Positions 6,672 to 13,616 of a stretch of DNA of 16,238 nt are shown here, piece after piece. The position numbers and the translations under genes were made by a program. The notes below the pieces were generated by a model, which saw only the letters and a program-made list of their open reading frames with translations, ran no database searches and was not told where the DNA came from. Origin of the DNA: an uncultured Eubacteriales bacterium (GTDB taxonomy: Bacteria > Bacillota > Clostridia > Lachnospirales > Lachnospiraceae); assembly GCA_900549105.1 (NCBI GenBank), contig URND01000067.1:1-16238 (forward strand). Direction: 5' to 3'. Position 1 is the first letter of the stretch. Every line of letters starts with the position of its first letter.

Positions 6672-7826
6672 ATGAAAATTAAAAAGAATATTGTGATTAT
6701 GTATTCTATTGCCTTTTTGCAGGGAATGGTGTTTTACGGTGCGGTAGCCACGCTGTACCGCCAGGCGGCTGGATTGAACATGTTTCAGATTACCCTGATT
6801 GAAAGTATTTCACTTGCAATTTCTGTCGCTATGGAACTTCCGTGGGGTATTCTGGCAGAGAAAATTGGCTATCGGAATACAATGGTTGCCTGCAATATCC
6901 TCTATCTGCTTTCAAAAATTGTGTTTTGGCAGGCAGATGGTTTTGGAATGTTTTTGCTGGAGAGAATACTCCTTAGTATAACCATTGCGGGGCTTTCCGG
7001 CGTTGATTCGAGTGTTTTGTATCTCTCTTGCGAGGGTGCATATGCACAGAAGGCGTTTGGAATTTATGACAGTTTGGGAACGGCAGGATTGATGACTGCG
7101 GCAGGAATTTATAGTTTGTTCCTGCGAGGCAATTATAAAAAGGCTGCATTTTTTACCATAGTAACCTATGCCTTTGCCGCCGGAGCCGCCTTTTTCCTGC
7201 AGGAAGTAAAAGAGGAGAAGCCTTTACAAAAAGATTCGCCGATTCGTGAATTTTGGGTTATATTGAAAGATATGGTTCATAAAAAAGAGTTGCTTCTTTT
7301 TGTTGTGGGGGTTGCCCTCTTTAGTGAATGTCATCAGACAATTACTGTTTTTTTAAACCAGCTTCAATATGTAAAATGCGGAATGTCAGACGGCAGTATT
7401 GGCTGGGTATATGTTCTTGTGACAGGGGCAGGACTGCTCAGCAGCAGGTCATCCTCTTTTTGCGGCACATATGGAAAACGGAAAAGCGGGGTAATTCTGC
7501 TTATTGCAGGGGCAGGTGCATGCTTGCTGCTTGCGGTTACAGAGAATCCATTTCTTTCCGTATTGGCAATATTGTTGCTGCGCATAACCTACAGTTTGTT
7601 TATGCCGTTGAGCAAGCTGTTGGAAAATCAGTTTGTAACCCATCCGAATCGTGCCACCGCGTTAAGCATTAATGCGGTACTCATGGATGGTGTTGCGATT
7701 GGGACAAATTTGATTTTTGGAAGGGCAGCGGATGCCGGTCTTTCCCTGGCATTTATCATTGCAATGGTATTCTGCATTGCAGCAATCGTATTATTTTGCT
7801 GCGCAGCTGCCAAAAAGAAAATATAA
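6672..7826 (+). CDS. MFS transporter
   Basis: Major facilitator superfamily permease of 384 residues in the cytoplasmic membrane, predicted as a secondary transporter or efflux pump; the substrate is unknown. It contains eleven or twelve hydrophobic segments. The conserved loop between helices 2 and 3 reads GILAEKIGYR (59-68), preceded by the ELPWG turn typical of this superfamily. The second half is less canonical: the loop around SSRSSSFCGTYGKRKSG replaces the usual second motif-A copy. The frame opens at GTG 6669, one codon before ATG 6672; I take the ATG. The ribosome binding site is weak. A TATAAA (6643-6648) at the edge of the 66-nt repeat could be a -10 element but has no good -35. It appears monocistronic and converges on the DUF4364 gene. 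Confidence 0.85.
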   Translation: MKIKKNIVIMYSIAFLQGMVFYGAVATLYRQAAGLNMFQITLIESISLAISVAMELPWGILAEKIGYRNTMVACNILYLLSKIVFWQADGFGMFLLERILLSITIAGLSGVDSSVLYLSCEGAYAQKAFGIYDSLGTAGLMTAAGIYSLFLRGNYKKAAFFTIVTYAFAAGAAFFLQEVKEEKPLQKDSPIREFWVILKDMVHKKELLLFVVGVALFSECHQTITVFLNQLQYVKCGMSDGSIGWVYVLVTGAGLLSSRSSSFCGTYGKRKSGVILLIAGAGACLLLAVTENPFLSVLAILLLRITYSLFMPLSKLLENQFVTHPNRATALSINAVLMDGVAIGTNLIFGRAADAGLSLAFIIAMVFCIAAIVLFCCAAAKKKI

Positions 7827-7849
7827 CAAATTTTGTTGAAAAACAGTTT

Positions 7850-7921
7850 CAGGCAGAATTCAAGGGCGCCGGCTATTTACATTTTCGGCGGGAGCCCTTG
7901 ATGTTCTACCTGTCTTTTTTT
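7850..7921. terminator. Bidirectional terminator between the MFS gene and the DUF4364 gene
   Basis: CAAGGGC (7861-7867) pairs with GCCCTTG (7894-7900), with an inner GCCG/CGGC stem. Outer pairing CAGG (7850-7853) / CCTG (7909-7912) and AGA/TCT lengthens it. T-rich sequence (7914-7921) follows on the plus strand, and on the minus strand a T5 run follows a little further out. The right arm overlaps the stop codon of the minus-strand gene. Confidence 0.75.
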
Positions 7922-8436
7922 GCCAGTAATGTTGTCATGAGATAATTATAAATTTCACTGCTCTGTTTGTGCCAGTGGTCGCAGATCAGTTCGGCCTGAA
8001 GCTCGGTTGGCACGGTGAGCTGCAGTCTGAGCAGCGATTCCTTTCCGTCTTTGAGCAGGAGTTCCACTTCAAATTCCTGATTTTTCTTCGGAAGATAGCT
8101 GGCGGTTATTTCATTTGTCTGGCGCAGAGCATAGTGTTTATCCTCCAGATAGGCACGGATATCATTTTTTATTCCATCAGAAATCGAGGAAGAAAAAGCA
8201 TCTAAAGTTTCCCTGCCGGAGGTTGTCAATTGGTAATAGGAACTGTTGTTTTTCTGTTCCACAGAAATAAACTGGGCCTCAATCAAATCGGATATGGCCG
8301 CCTGGGTTGTAAAGTAGGTGGTATATCCCTTGCCCAGAAGAAATTCGCATACCTGAGAATTTGTCAGAGGAAATTCTGAGGCATTCAATATATAGAGAAT
8401 CATTAATTTATACAAAGTGGCTGGTTCGGCAATCAT
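7906..8436 (-). CDS. DUF4364 family protein (winged-helix, putative regulator)
   Basis: The 176-residue protein matches my recollection of the DUF4364 family, restricted mainly to Clostridia. The first 80 or so residues look like a winged helix-turn-helix: helices around YKLMILYILNASEF and TNSQVCEFLL, a recognition region TTQAAISDLIEAQFISVEQ, and a wing YYQLTTSGRETLDAF resembling PadR/MarR-type wings. The C-terminal half is an alpha/beta domain of unknown role (EFEVELLLKDGKESLLRLQL). A regulatory role is inferred from the fold; the ligand and target are unknown. The ribosome binding site AAAGGA lies 6 nt before the ATG in the 22-nt gap after the radical SAM gene. It is the last gene of the minus-strand operon. 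Confidence 0.85.
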   Translation of the reverse strand: MIAEPATLYKLMILYILNASEFPLTNSQVCEFLLGKGYTTYFTTQAAISDLIEAQFISVEQKNNSSYYQLTTSGRETLDAFSSSISDGIKNDIRAYLEDKHYALRQTNEITASYLPKKNQEFEVELLLKDGKESLLRLQLTVPTELQAELICDHWHKQSSEIYNYLMTTLLAKKDR

Positions 8437-8458
8437 AAATATTCCTTTCTTACCTGCC

Positions 8459-9445
8459 TTAGAGGGGCGTATACATCCGTCCCTGCCAGGCGCCGCAGGT
8501 TTTAAAAGAGTGATGGATGGTGTTGAGAACCTGTTTTTTGCGGCCGCTCCACAGGGGAGCTGTCAGAAGCTGTTTCGGGCCATCGCCGGTGATACGGTGA
8601 ATGACCATTTCCGGCGGAAGTATTTCAATGCAGCGGATAATTAAATCTGAATATTCCTCTAAAGTCAGTATATGAAAAGGCCGGGTATGATAAAGTGTAT
8701 CCAAATCGGTTCCCCGCAGGACATGAAGCAATTGGAGTTTGATACCCTGAACCGGCTGCTGTGCGAGAAAACGATGGGTCTCTAAAATGTCTTCTTCCGA
8801 TTCTCCCGGAAGTCCGAGGATGGTATGCACAATGGTCTCAATGCCGGCTTCCTTCAGACGGCAAAGGGCATCTGCGAAAACGTCTAAAGAATAACCGCGG
8901 CGGATAAAACGGGCCGTTTCTTCATGAATTGTCTGAAGTCCCAGTTCAACCCAGACAGGTTTTATCTGATTTAAACGTTTCAAAAGGCCGATGACATCCG
9001 GCGGAAGACAGTCGGGCCGGGTGGCAATGGAAAGAACGGCTGTTTCCGGGTGGGTAATGACCGGCATATACAGCTTTTCCAGATAATCTACTGGTGCATA
9101 GGTGTTTGTAAATGCCTGAAAGTAGGCGATAAAACGGCGGCCTGTATATTTTTTGGATATAAGCTGCTTTCCGGCTTCCAACTGAGAATGGATATTCGCC
9201 GGAATATTCCGGGATGCGGAAACTCCATTGGAAAGTCTGGCCCCGGAAAATTCTCCGGAGCCGCCGGCGCTGCAAAAGATACAGCCCCGGCTTCCAAGGG
9301 AACCGTCCCGGTTCGGGCAGGTAAACCCGCCGTCCAGGGCAATTTTATATATTTTTTCTCCAAAATGTTCCTGCAAATACTGGTTTAAAGAATAATAAGG
9401 TTTTCCATTCCAGCGCTGCAAAGCTTCTGAATAACTTGAAATCAT
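8459..9445 (-). CDS. TIGR01212 family radical SAM protein (YtqA-like)
   Basis: Predicted radical S-adenosylmethionine enzyme of 328 residues. The N-terminal region WNGKPYYSLNQYLQEHFGEK and the cluster motif C43-x11-C55-x2-C58 (CPNRDGSLGSRGCIFC) are diagnostic of the TIGR01212/YtqA group, whose atypical long spacing resembles Elp3-type enzymes. ARPDCLPP-like (TRPDCLPPDVIGLL) and WVELGLQTIHEETARFIRRG segments follow in the TIM barrel. The exact reaction is unknown; tRNA modification is often suggested for relatives. The start is ATG 9445, one nt after the malic enzyme stop, with no clear ribosome binding site, which suggests translational coupling. The frame stays open 36 codons upstream inside the malic enzyme gene, but those residues do not look like the family. 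Confidence 0.92.
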   Translation of the reverse strand: MISSYSEALQRWNGKPYYSLNQYLQEHFGEKIYKIALDGGFTCPNRDGSLGSRGCIFCSAGGSGEFSGARLSNGVSASRNIPANIHSQLEAGKQLISKKYTGRRFIAYFQAFTNTYAPVDYLEKLYMPVITHPETAVLSIATRPDCLPPDVIGLLKRLNQIKPVWVELGLQTIHEETARFIRRGYSLDVFADALCRLKEAGIETIVHTILGLPGESEEDILETHRFLAQQPVQGIKLQLLHVLRGTDLDTLYHTRPFHILTLEEYSDLIIRCIEILPPEMVIHRITGDGPKQLLTAPLWSGRKKQVLNTIHHSFKTCGAWQGRMYTPL

Positions 9446-9446
9446 T

Positions 9447-10601
9447 TTATGCTGTAATGTGGTCTTTAACCGCTTTGGAAACAACGTCCACGATTCGAGG
9501 GTCAAACGGGTCCGGCATGATGAAGTCTTCGGATAATTCCTCATCGGAAACAAGTCCTGCCAGGGCGGCGGCAGCGGCCAGTTTCATCTCTTCTGTAATC
9601 TGGCGTGCACGGCCCTCCAGTGCGCCTTTGAAAATACCCGGGAAAGCGGTGACATTATTAATCTGATTTGGAAAATCCGAGCGGCCTGTACCGACAACCC
9701 GCGCCCCGGCAGCTCTTGCAATATCCGGCATGATTTCAGGAACCGGATTTGCCATGGCGAACATAATCGCATCTTTATTCATAGAGGCAACCATTTCAGC
9801 GGTAACGATGCCCGGAGCGGAAACGCCGACAAAAACATCTGCTCCCTTTAAGGCATCTGCCAGTGTTCCTTCTTTATTTTCAAGATTTGTATATTTTGTC
9901 ATTTCCTCCTGCATCCAATTCAGATTCGGATAGTTTTTGGAAATGATACCAAAACGGTCGCACATAGTTACATGCTTAAACCCATAGGTAAGGAGAAGAC
10001 GGGTGATGGCGATACCGGCGGAACCGGCGCCGTTGACAACAACCTGACATTCCTCTTTCTTCTTGCCTGTCAGGCGAAGTCCGTTCATAATGCCGGCCAA
10101 AACGACAATGGCCGTACCATGCTGGTCATCATGGAAAACAGGAATATCCAATACTTCTTTTAAGCGGGTTTCAATTTCAAAACACCGGGGTGCGGAGATA
10201 TCCTCCAGGTTGATGCCGCCGAAAGCCGGAGCAATGCGGATGACTGTCTCGATAATCTCTTCGGTGTCCTGGGTATCCAGGCAGATTGGAACCGCGTTGA
10301 CATTTCCAAATTCCTTGAACAGGGCAGCTTTCCCTTCCATAACCGGTATTGCTGCATAAGCGCCGATATTTCCAAGTCCGAGGACGGCGGAACCATCGGA
10401 TACAACAGCCACCGTATTTGCTTTGCTTGTGTAGGTGTATGCGGCGTCTTTATTTTCTGCGATAACTTTACAAGGTTCAGCAACGCCTGGCGTATAGGCG
10501 AGAGCCAGGTCTTCCCTGGTTTTAATAGGGCATTTGGAAACAGTTTCGATTTTTCCCTGCCATTCTTCGTGGAGCTTTAATGCTTTCTCATTATCTGCCA
10601 T
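9447..10601 (-). CDS. NAD(P)-dependent malic enzyme (short bacterial form)
   Basis: Oxidative decarboxylation of L-malate to pyruvate and CO2 with reduction of NAD(P)+. The 384-residue length matches the short prokaryotic form without a phosphotransacetylase domain. The catalytic tyrosine Y36 lies in LALAYTPGVAEP and the catalytic lysine K91 in VMEGKAALFKEFG. Metal ligands lie in GGINLEDISAPRCFEIE and FHDDQHGTA. The dinucleotide fold begins with VVVNGAGSAGIAI. Cofactor preference cannot be read reliably. The ribosome binding site AAAGGA lies 9 nt upstream of ATG 10601, and a strong promoter-like pair lies 45-73 nt upstream. It is the first gene of the operon malic enzyme - radical SAM - DUF4364 and is divergent from the DUF362 gene. 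Confidence 0.96.
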   Translation of the reverse strand: MADNEKALKLHEEWQGKIETVSKCPIKTREDLALAYTPGVAEPCKVIAENKDAAYTYTSKANTVAVVSDGSAVLGLGNIGAYAAIPVMEGKAALFKEFGNVNAVPICLDTQDTEEIIETVIRIAPAFGGINLEDISAPRCFEIETRLKEVLDIPVFHDDQHGTAIVVLAGIMNGLRLTGKKKEECQVVVNGAGSAGIAITRLLLTYGFKHVTMCDRFGIISKNYPNLNWMQEEMTKYTNLENKEGTLADALKGADVFVGVSAPGIVTAEMVASMNKDAIMFAMANPVPEIMPDIARAAGARVVGTGRSDFPNQINNVTAFPGIFKGALEGRARQITEEMKLAAAAALAGLVSDEELSEDFIMPDPFDPRIVDVVSKAVKDHITA

Positions 10602-10645
10602 TTTTTATGTTCCTTTCATCATAAGTTTCGTTACATTCATGAATA

Positions 10646-10674
10646 ATAATAGCATTTACCATGGGCGAAATCAA
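10646..10674 (-). promoter_or_regulatory. Sigma-A-like promoter of the malic enzyme operon
   Basis: On the minus strand TTGATT (10669-10674) is followed after 17 nt by TATTAT (10646-10651), which is preceded by TGC, giving an extended -10. Transcription would start near 10639, about 38 nt before ATG 10601. Assigned by consensus similarity only. Confidence 0.7.
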
Positions 10675-10685
10675 GAAGAAATGGA

Positions 10686-10714
10686 TTGACAGCCCATTCC
10701 AGGCGTATTAGAAT
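10686..10714 (+). promoter_or_regulatory. Sigma-A-like promoter of the DUF362 operon
   Basis: A perfect -35 TTGACA (10686-10691), 17-nt spacer and TAGAAT (10709-10714) give a start near 10721, about 26 nt before ATG 10747. The -35 is only 11 nt from the -35 of the opposing malic enzyme promoter, so the two operons are arranged back to back. Confidence 0.75.
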
Positions 10715-10746
10715 TGAAGAAGCAGGATAACAAAAGGAGAAAGATA

Positions 10747-11853
10747 ATGGAGAAATCGAAAGTTTATTTTGCAAATTTCCGTGCAACCGTGCAGGAAAAT
10801 ATACAACAGAAGCTGGTACGTCTGATGAAGACGGCAGGAATGGACACGATTGATTTCGATAAGAAGTATGTAGCGATTAAAATTCATTTTGGAGAACCGG
10901 GAAATCTGGCTTACCTCCGTCCGAACTATGCAAAAACCGTTGTTGACTTTGTAAAGAGCCTGGGTGGAAAGCCGTTTTTGACCGATTGTAATACACTTTA
11001 TGTCGGCGGAAGGAAAAATGCCCTTGACCATCTGGACAGCGCCTATGTGAATGGTTTTTCTCCATTTTCAACCGGATGTCATGTGATTATTGCAGACGGT
11101 TTGAAGGGAACAGATGAAGTGCTTGTGCCGGTGGAAGGCGGCGCCTATGTAAAGGAAGCAAAAATCGGCCGGGCCGTGATGGATGCGGATGTGGTGATTT
11201 CGCTGAATCATTTTAAAGGCCATGAGGCGGCCGGCTTTGGCGGCGCCATCAAGAATATCGGTATGGGCTGCGGCTCCAGAGCCGGTAAGATGGAGATGCA
11301 CAGTGCGGGAAAACCACGGGTATCCCTGCGGAAATGTATCGGCTGCGGACAGTGTACAAAGGTTTGCGCCCACGATGCTATTACGATTACGGATAAGAAA
11401 GCGGCCATTGACCATAATAAATGTGTTGGCTGTGGACGCTGTATCGGAGTCTGTCCGATGGATGCGGTAAAATCCGCGGATGATGAGTCCAACGATATTT
11501 TGAACTGCAAGATGGCAGAATATACAAAAGCAGTGATTGACGGCCGCCCGAATTTCCATATCAGTCTTGTTATGGATGTATCGCCGTATTGCGACTGCCA
11601 TGGAGAAAATGATGCACCAATCGTTCCGGATGTGGGAATGTTCGCTTCCTTCGACCCGGTAGCTTTGGATAAGGCCTGTGCGGATGCCGTCAACAGACAG
11701 CCGATATGCAGGGGCAGTGTTTTGGATGAGGTGGAGCATGTCCATCATGATCATTTTACCGATATATTCCCGGACACAAATTGGTCCAGCTGTCTTGAAC
11801 ATGCTAAGAAGCTGGGACTTGGAACAGATGACTATGAATTGATTCAGATTTAA
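10747..11853 (+). CDS. DUF362 domain-containing protein with two [4Fe-4S] ferredoxin motifs
   Basis: Cytoplasmic Fe-S protein of 368 residues with no signal peptide. The N-terminal DUF362 domain includes YVAIKIHFGEPGN, FLTDCNTLYVGGR and VVISLNHFKGHEAAGFGGA. A 2x[4Fe-4S] ferredoxin insert follows, with C197, C200, C203, C207 and C226, C229, C232, C236 (CIGCGQCTKVC and CVGCGRCIGVC). The C-terminal DUF362 portion then resumes (SPYCDCHGENDAPIVPD, GMFASFDPVALDKACADAVN). Redox or electron-transfer function is inferred; no specific reaction is known for the family. The start ATG 10747 has AGGAG (10735-10739) at 7-nt spacing and is preferred over an in-frame ATG at 10714, which falls in the -10 element. 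It heads an operon with the HPr-like and thioesterase genes. Confidence 0.93.
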   Translation: MEKSKVYFANFRATVQENIQQKLVRLMKTAGMDTIDFDKKYVAIKIHFGEPGNLAYLRPNYAKTVVDFVKSLGGKPFLTDCNTLYVGGRKNALDHLDSAYVNGFSPFSTGCHVIIADGLKGTDEVLVPVEGGAYVKEAKIGRAVMDADVVISLNHFKGHEAAGFGGAIKNIGMGCGSRAGKMEMHSAGKPRVSLRKCIGCGQCTKVCAHDAITITDKKAAIDHNKCVGCGRCIGVCPMDAVKSADDESNDILNCKMAEYTKAVIDGRPNFHISLVMDVSPYCDCHGENDAPIVPDVGMFASFDPVALDKACADAVNRQPICRGSVLDEVEHVHHDHFTDIFPDTNWSSCLEHAKKLGLGTDDYELIQI

Positions 11854-11869
11854 TCAGGAGGAATAAGAA

Positions 11870-12097
11870 ATGAAAGAAGCAACAATTTTATTACAGAGTA
11901 TTGAAGATGTTAAAGAATTTAACCGTATTGTAGCGATATATGACGGCGATGTGGATTTGGTGTCGGGACGGTATGTCATCGATGCAAAATCCATTATGGG
12001 TATTTTCAGCCTTGATTTAAGCAAACCAATCAATATCCAGGTTCATGGCGATAACCCGGATACTCTGATTGACTCTTTAAAAGCATTTGTACAGTAA
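11870..12097 (+). CDS. HPr family protein lacking the active-site histidine
   Basis: Small cytoplasmic protein of 75 residues with the HPr fold. The region DAKSIMGIFSLDLSKPI matches the HPr regulatory-serine helix, with S41 at the position of Ser46, the HPr kinase target. The N-terminal active-site loop of true HPr (G-x-H-A-R-P, His15) is replaced by LLQSIEDVKEFNRIV, with no histidine near it, so it cannot pass phosphate from enzyme I to PTS EIIA/B proteins. Like Bacillus Crh it could at most act through seryl phosphorylation; this is inference. AGGAGG (11856-11861) lies 8 nt before the ATG, and the start is 16 nt after the DUF362 stop, so cotranscription is likely. Confidence 0.88.
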   Translation: MKEATILLQSIEDVKEFNRIVAIYDGDVDLVSGRYVIDAKSIMGIFSLDLSKPINIQVHGDNPDTLIDSLKAFVQ

Positions 12098-12140
12098 GGC
12101 GGTATAATCATTTCAGGGATGCGGCAGAAAAGGAGAAACT

Positions 12141-12539
12141 ATGGAGAAAGAACAATTATTAGGAACAACATTTACCTGCGAACAGGTAGTCACACCGGAT
12201 ATGACGGCAGCCAGCGCTGTTCCGGGGACGCCGGATGTATTTGGCACACCGATACTGGTTGCCTTAGTTGAGAAAACATGCTTTATGTGTATGGCTCAGG
12301 CCAGCGTTGAAGGCGAAGCCAGTGTTGGGGTTACACTGGATATTACCCATTCCTCACCAACACCTGTGGGCATGAAAGTTTCATGTACGGCCAAGGTTGA
12401 AAAGGTTGATAAGAAGATGGTTACATTTTCTTATGAAGCTGTGGATGAGGCCGGTGTCATCGGCACAGGGACTCATGTCAGAGCCTATGTTCAGAAAGAT
12501 AAGATTGAGGCGAAGGCAGCGGCAAAATTGAACAGATAA
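12141..12539 (+). CDS. Hotdog-fold thioesterase, fluoroacetyl-CoA thioesterase (FlK)-like
   Basis: Predicted acyl-CoA thioesterase of 132 residues with a single hotdog domain. T36, E44 and H70, in GTPILVALVEKTC and LDITHSSPTPVG, fall at exactly the spacings (8 and 26) of the catalytic Thr42, Glu50 and His76 of Streptomyces FlK. The THSSPTPVGMKV segment corresponds to the conserved RHLAPTPVG-type motif of this group. Family relatives are widespread in anaerobes and their natural substrates are mostly unknown, so fluoroacetyl-CoA should not be assumed. AGGAG (12131-12135) lies 5 nt before ATG 12141. It is 43 nt after the HPr-like gene; that gap contains a TATAAT (12103-12108) without a convincing -35. 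It is the last gene of the DUF362 operon and is followed by a terminator. Confidence 0.88.
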   Translation: MEKEQLLGTTFTCEQVVTPDMTAASAVPGTPDVFGTPILVALVEKTCFMCMAQASVEGEASVGVTLDITHSSPTPVGMKVSCTAKVEKVDKKMVTFSYEAVDEAGVIGTGTHVRAYVQKDKIEAKAAAKLNR

Positions 12540-12553
12540 AAAACTTCAGCAGA

Positions 12554-12597
12554 AAAGCCATGCATCCATCCCGCAGAGGGATTGGAAGCATGGCTTT
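12554..12597. terminator. Bidirectional terminator between the thioesterase and LysR genes
   Basis: AAAGCCATGC (12554-12563) pairs with GCATGGCTTT (12588-12597), and the inner stem continues with TCCATCCC / GGGATTGGA around GCAGA. A/T runs on both sides suit both directions. The right arm overlaps the stop codon of the minus-strand LysR gene. Confidence 0.8.
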
Positions 12598-13489
12598 AGC
12601 TTTGAGAGAATATTTTCTTAATATCATTAATAAACAGGTCAACAACCGGCGGGTGGTCGTGCAGACATATGAGTCCGTAAGGAACGGTATAGTCCCAGTC
12701 TACCGGCCGATTGACTAATGATGGATGCAGGTTGCTCCAGTTATCAACAGAAAGCATCAGACAGTTTTGCTCCAGACACAGGTTTAAAGTCTCAAGTTCA
12801 TATCTCGGCGTATCAATCAGTGTAATCCGGGGATGATTTTGCTCCAGATTATCGCGTAACTTGTCAATATAAGCAGAAGCACCTCGCTTTACAATCATCA
12901 GTTTTTCGTTATATAAGTCAGATATCGACAATTTTGATTTTTTTGCCAGGGGATGATGTTCAGGCAGAGCACATTGTAACAATCTGTCTTTAAGCCGGGT
13001 GTAAGAGAAACCCGGAGTCTCCGATTCCGGATAGGCAAAGTTGGCGAAAAGCAGATCAATATTGTTCCATATGTCACTATTTATATCATATACGTCAGCA
13101 TCATTTGGCAAAGAGATAATTTTTAGCTGTATATCCGGCCTGCGATTTTCGGCATGACTCCATAAGGATGTGACAGGATTGCAGGGAGACAGAAATGAAT
13201 TGCCTATGCGAATGGTATTCCGCGTATTTTTTATTGTTTTTTCAATATGTTTCAAAACGGCATCCGAGTGGGCAATGATATCTTTCGATTCTGCATAAAT
13301 GATTTTACCTGCTTCTGTCAGTTCTAATCCCCGGTTGCTTCGTTTGAATAAGGAGAAGCCGAAATGGCTTTCCAGATTGTTAATCTGTTTCATAACAGCA
13401 GCCGGCGTTATATAATTATTTTCTGCGGCTTTGGAAAAACTGCCATAATCCGCAACCTGGATAAAAATTTTCAGGTGATGATTATACAT
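12596..13489 (-). CDS. LysR family transcriptional regulator
   Basis: DNA-binding regulator of 297 residues, normal for the family. The N-terminal winged helix-turn-helix (about 1-60) is typical: LKIFIQVADYGSFSKAAE, then TPAAVMKQINNLESHFG as recognition helix and FKRSNRGLELTEAG as wing. A linker helix (ESKDIIAHSDAVLKHIEK) leads to a periplasmic-binding-like effector domain from about residue 90. The effector is unknown. A GGAGGGG-type ribosome binding site lies about 5 nt before ATG 13489. It is transcribed divergently from the alpha/beta hydrolase gene with overlapping promoters, the usual arrangement of a LysR regulator that controls its neighbour and itself. Confidence 0.95.
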   Translation of the reverse strand: MYNHHLKIFIQVADYGSFSKAAENNYITPAAVMKQINNLESHFGFSLFKRSNRGLELTEAGKIIYAESKDIIAHSDAVLKHIEKTIKNTRNTIRIGNSFLSPCNPVTSLWSHAENRRPDIQLKIISLPNDADVYDINSDIWNNIDLLFANFAYPESETPGFSYTRLKDRLLQCALPEHHPLAKKSKLSISDLYNEKLMIVKRGASAYIDKLRDNLEQNHPRITLIDTPRYELETLNLCLEQNCLMLSVDNWSNLHPSLVNRPVDWDYTVPYGLICLHDHPPVVDLFINDIKKIFSQS

Positions 13490-13531
13490 TGAATCCCCTC
13501 CGATAGATGCTTTTACCTTTTGGTTAAAACT

Positions 13532-13560
13532 ATTGTAACAAACAGAGAATTCCGATGCAA
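13532..13560 (-). promoter_or_regulatory. Promoter of the LysR gene
   Basis: On the minus strand TTGCAT (13555-13560), a 17-nt spacer and TACAAT (13532-13537) give a start about 36 nt upstream of ATG 13489. Its -35 overlaps the -35 of the opposing hydrolase promoter and the first arm of the candidate operator. Confidence 0.6.
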
Positions 13561-13578
13561 TACAATTTCGGATATAAT
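13550..13578 (+). promoter_or_regulatory. Promoter of the alpha/beta hydrolase gene
   Basis: A perfect -10 TATAAT (13573-13578) lies 17 nt after a poor -35, TTCCGA (13550-13555). A weak -35 with a consensus -10 is what an activator-dependent LysR-controlled promoter would show. The start would be near 13585, about 32 nt before ATG 13617. Confidence 0.6.
13551..13572. promoter_or_regulatory. Candidate LysR operator palindrome
   Basis: TCCGA (13551-13555) and TCGGA (13568-13572) form a 5-bp inverted repeat with a 12-nt spacer. It fills the space between the -35 and -10 of the hydrolase promoter and overlaps the LysR -35. LysR-type sites are interrupted dyads of similar size, but the match to the T-N11-A rule is not exact. 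Confidence 0.4.
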
Positions 13579-13616
13579 TAAATAAACAAAAAAATTTTTC
13601 AAGGGGGATTTAAATT

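Noticed and set aside
9446..9553. Upstream extension of the radical SAM frame into the malic enzyme gene
   Set aside because: The 36 extra residues overlap the conserved malic enzyme C-terminus in another frame and do not resemble the TIGR01212 family, which begins near MISSYSEALQRWNGKPYYS.
10714..10746. Upstream ATG for the DUF362 gene at 10714
   Set aside because: It overlaps the proposed -10 box and has no ribosome binding site, whereas ATG 10747 has AGGAG at 7 nt.
11068..11802. Minus-strand open frame opposite the DUF362 gene
   Set aside because: Antisense shadow; the ferredoxin cysteine motifs fix the plus strand as coding.
12103..12108. Perfect TATAAT in the gap before the thioesterase gene as an internal promoter
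   Set aside because: No acceptable -35 lies at 16-18 nt (TTGACT at 12069 is 28 nt away), so it is noted only as a chance match.
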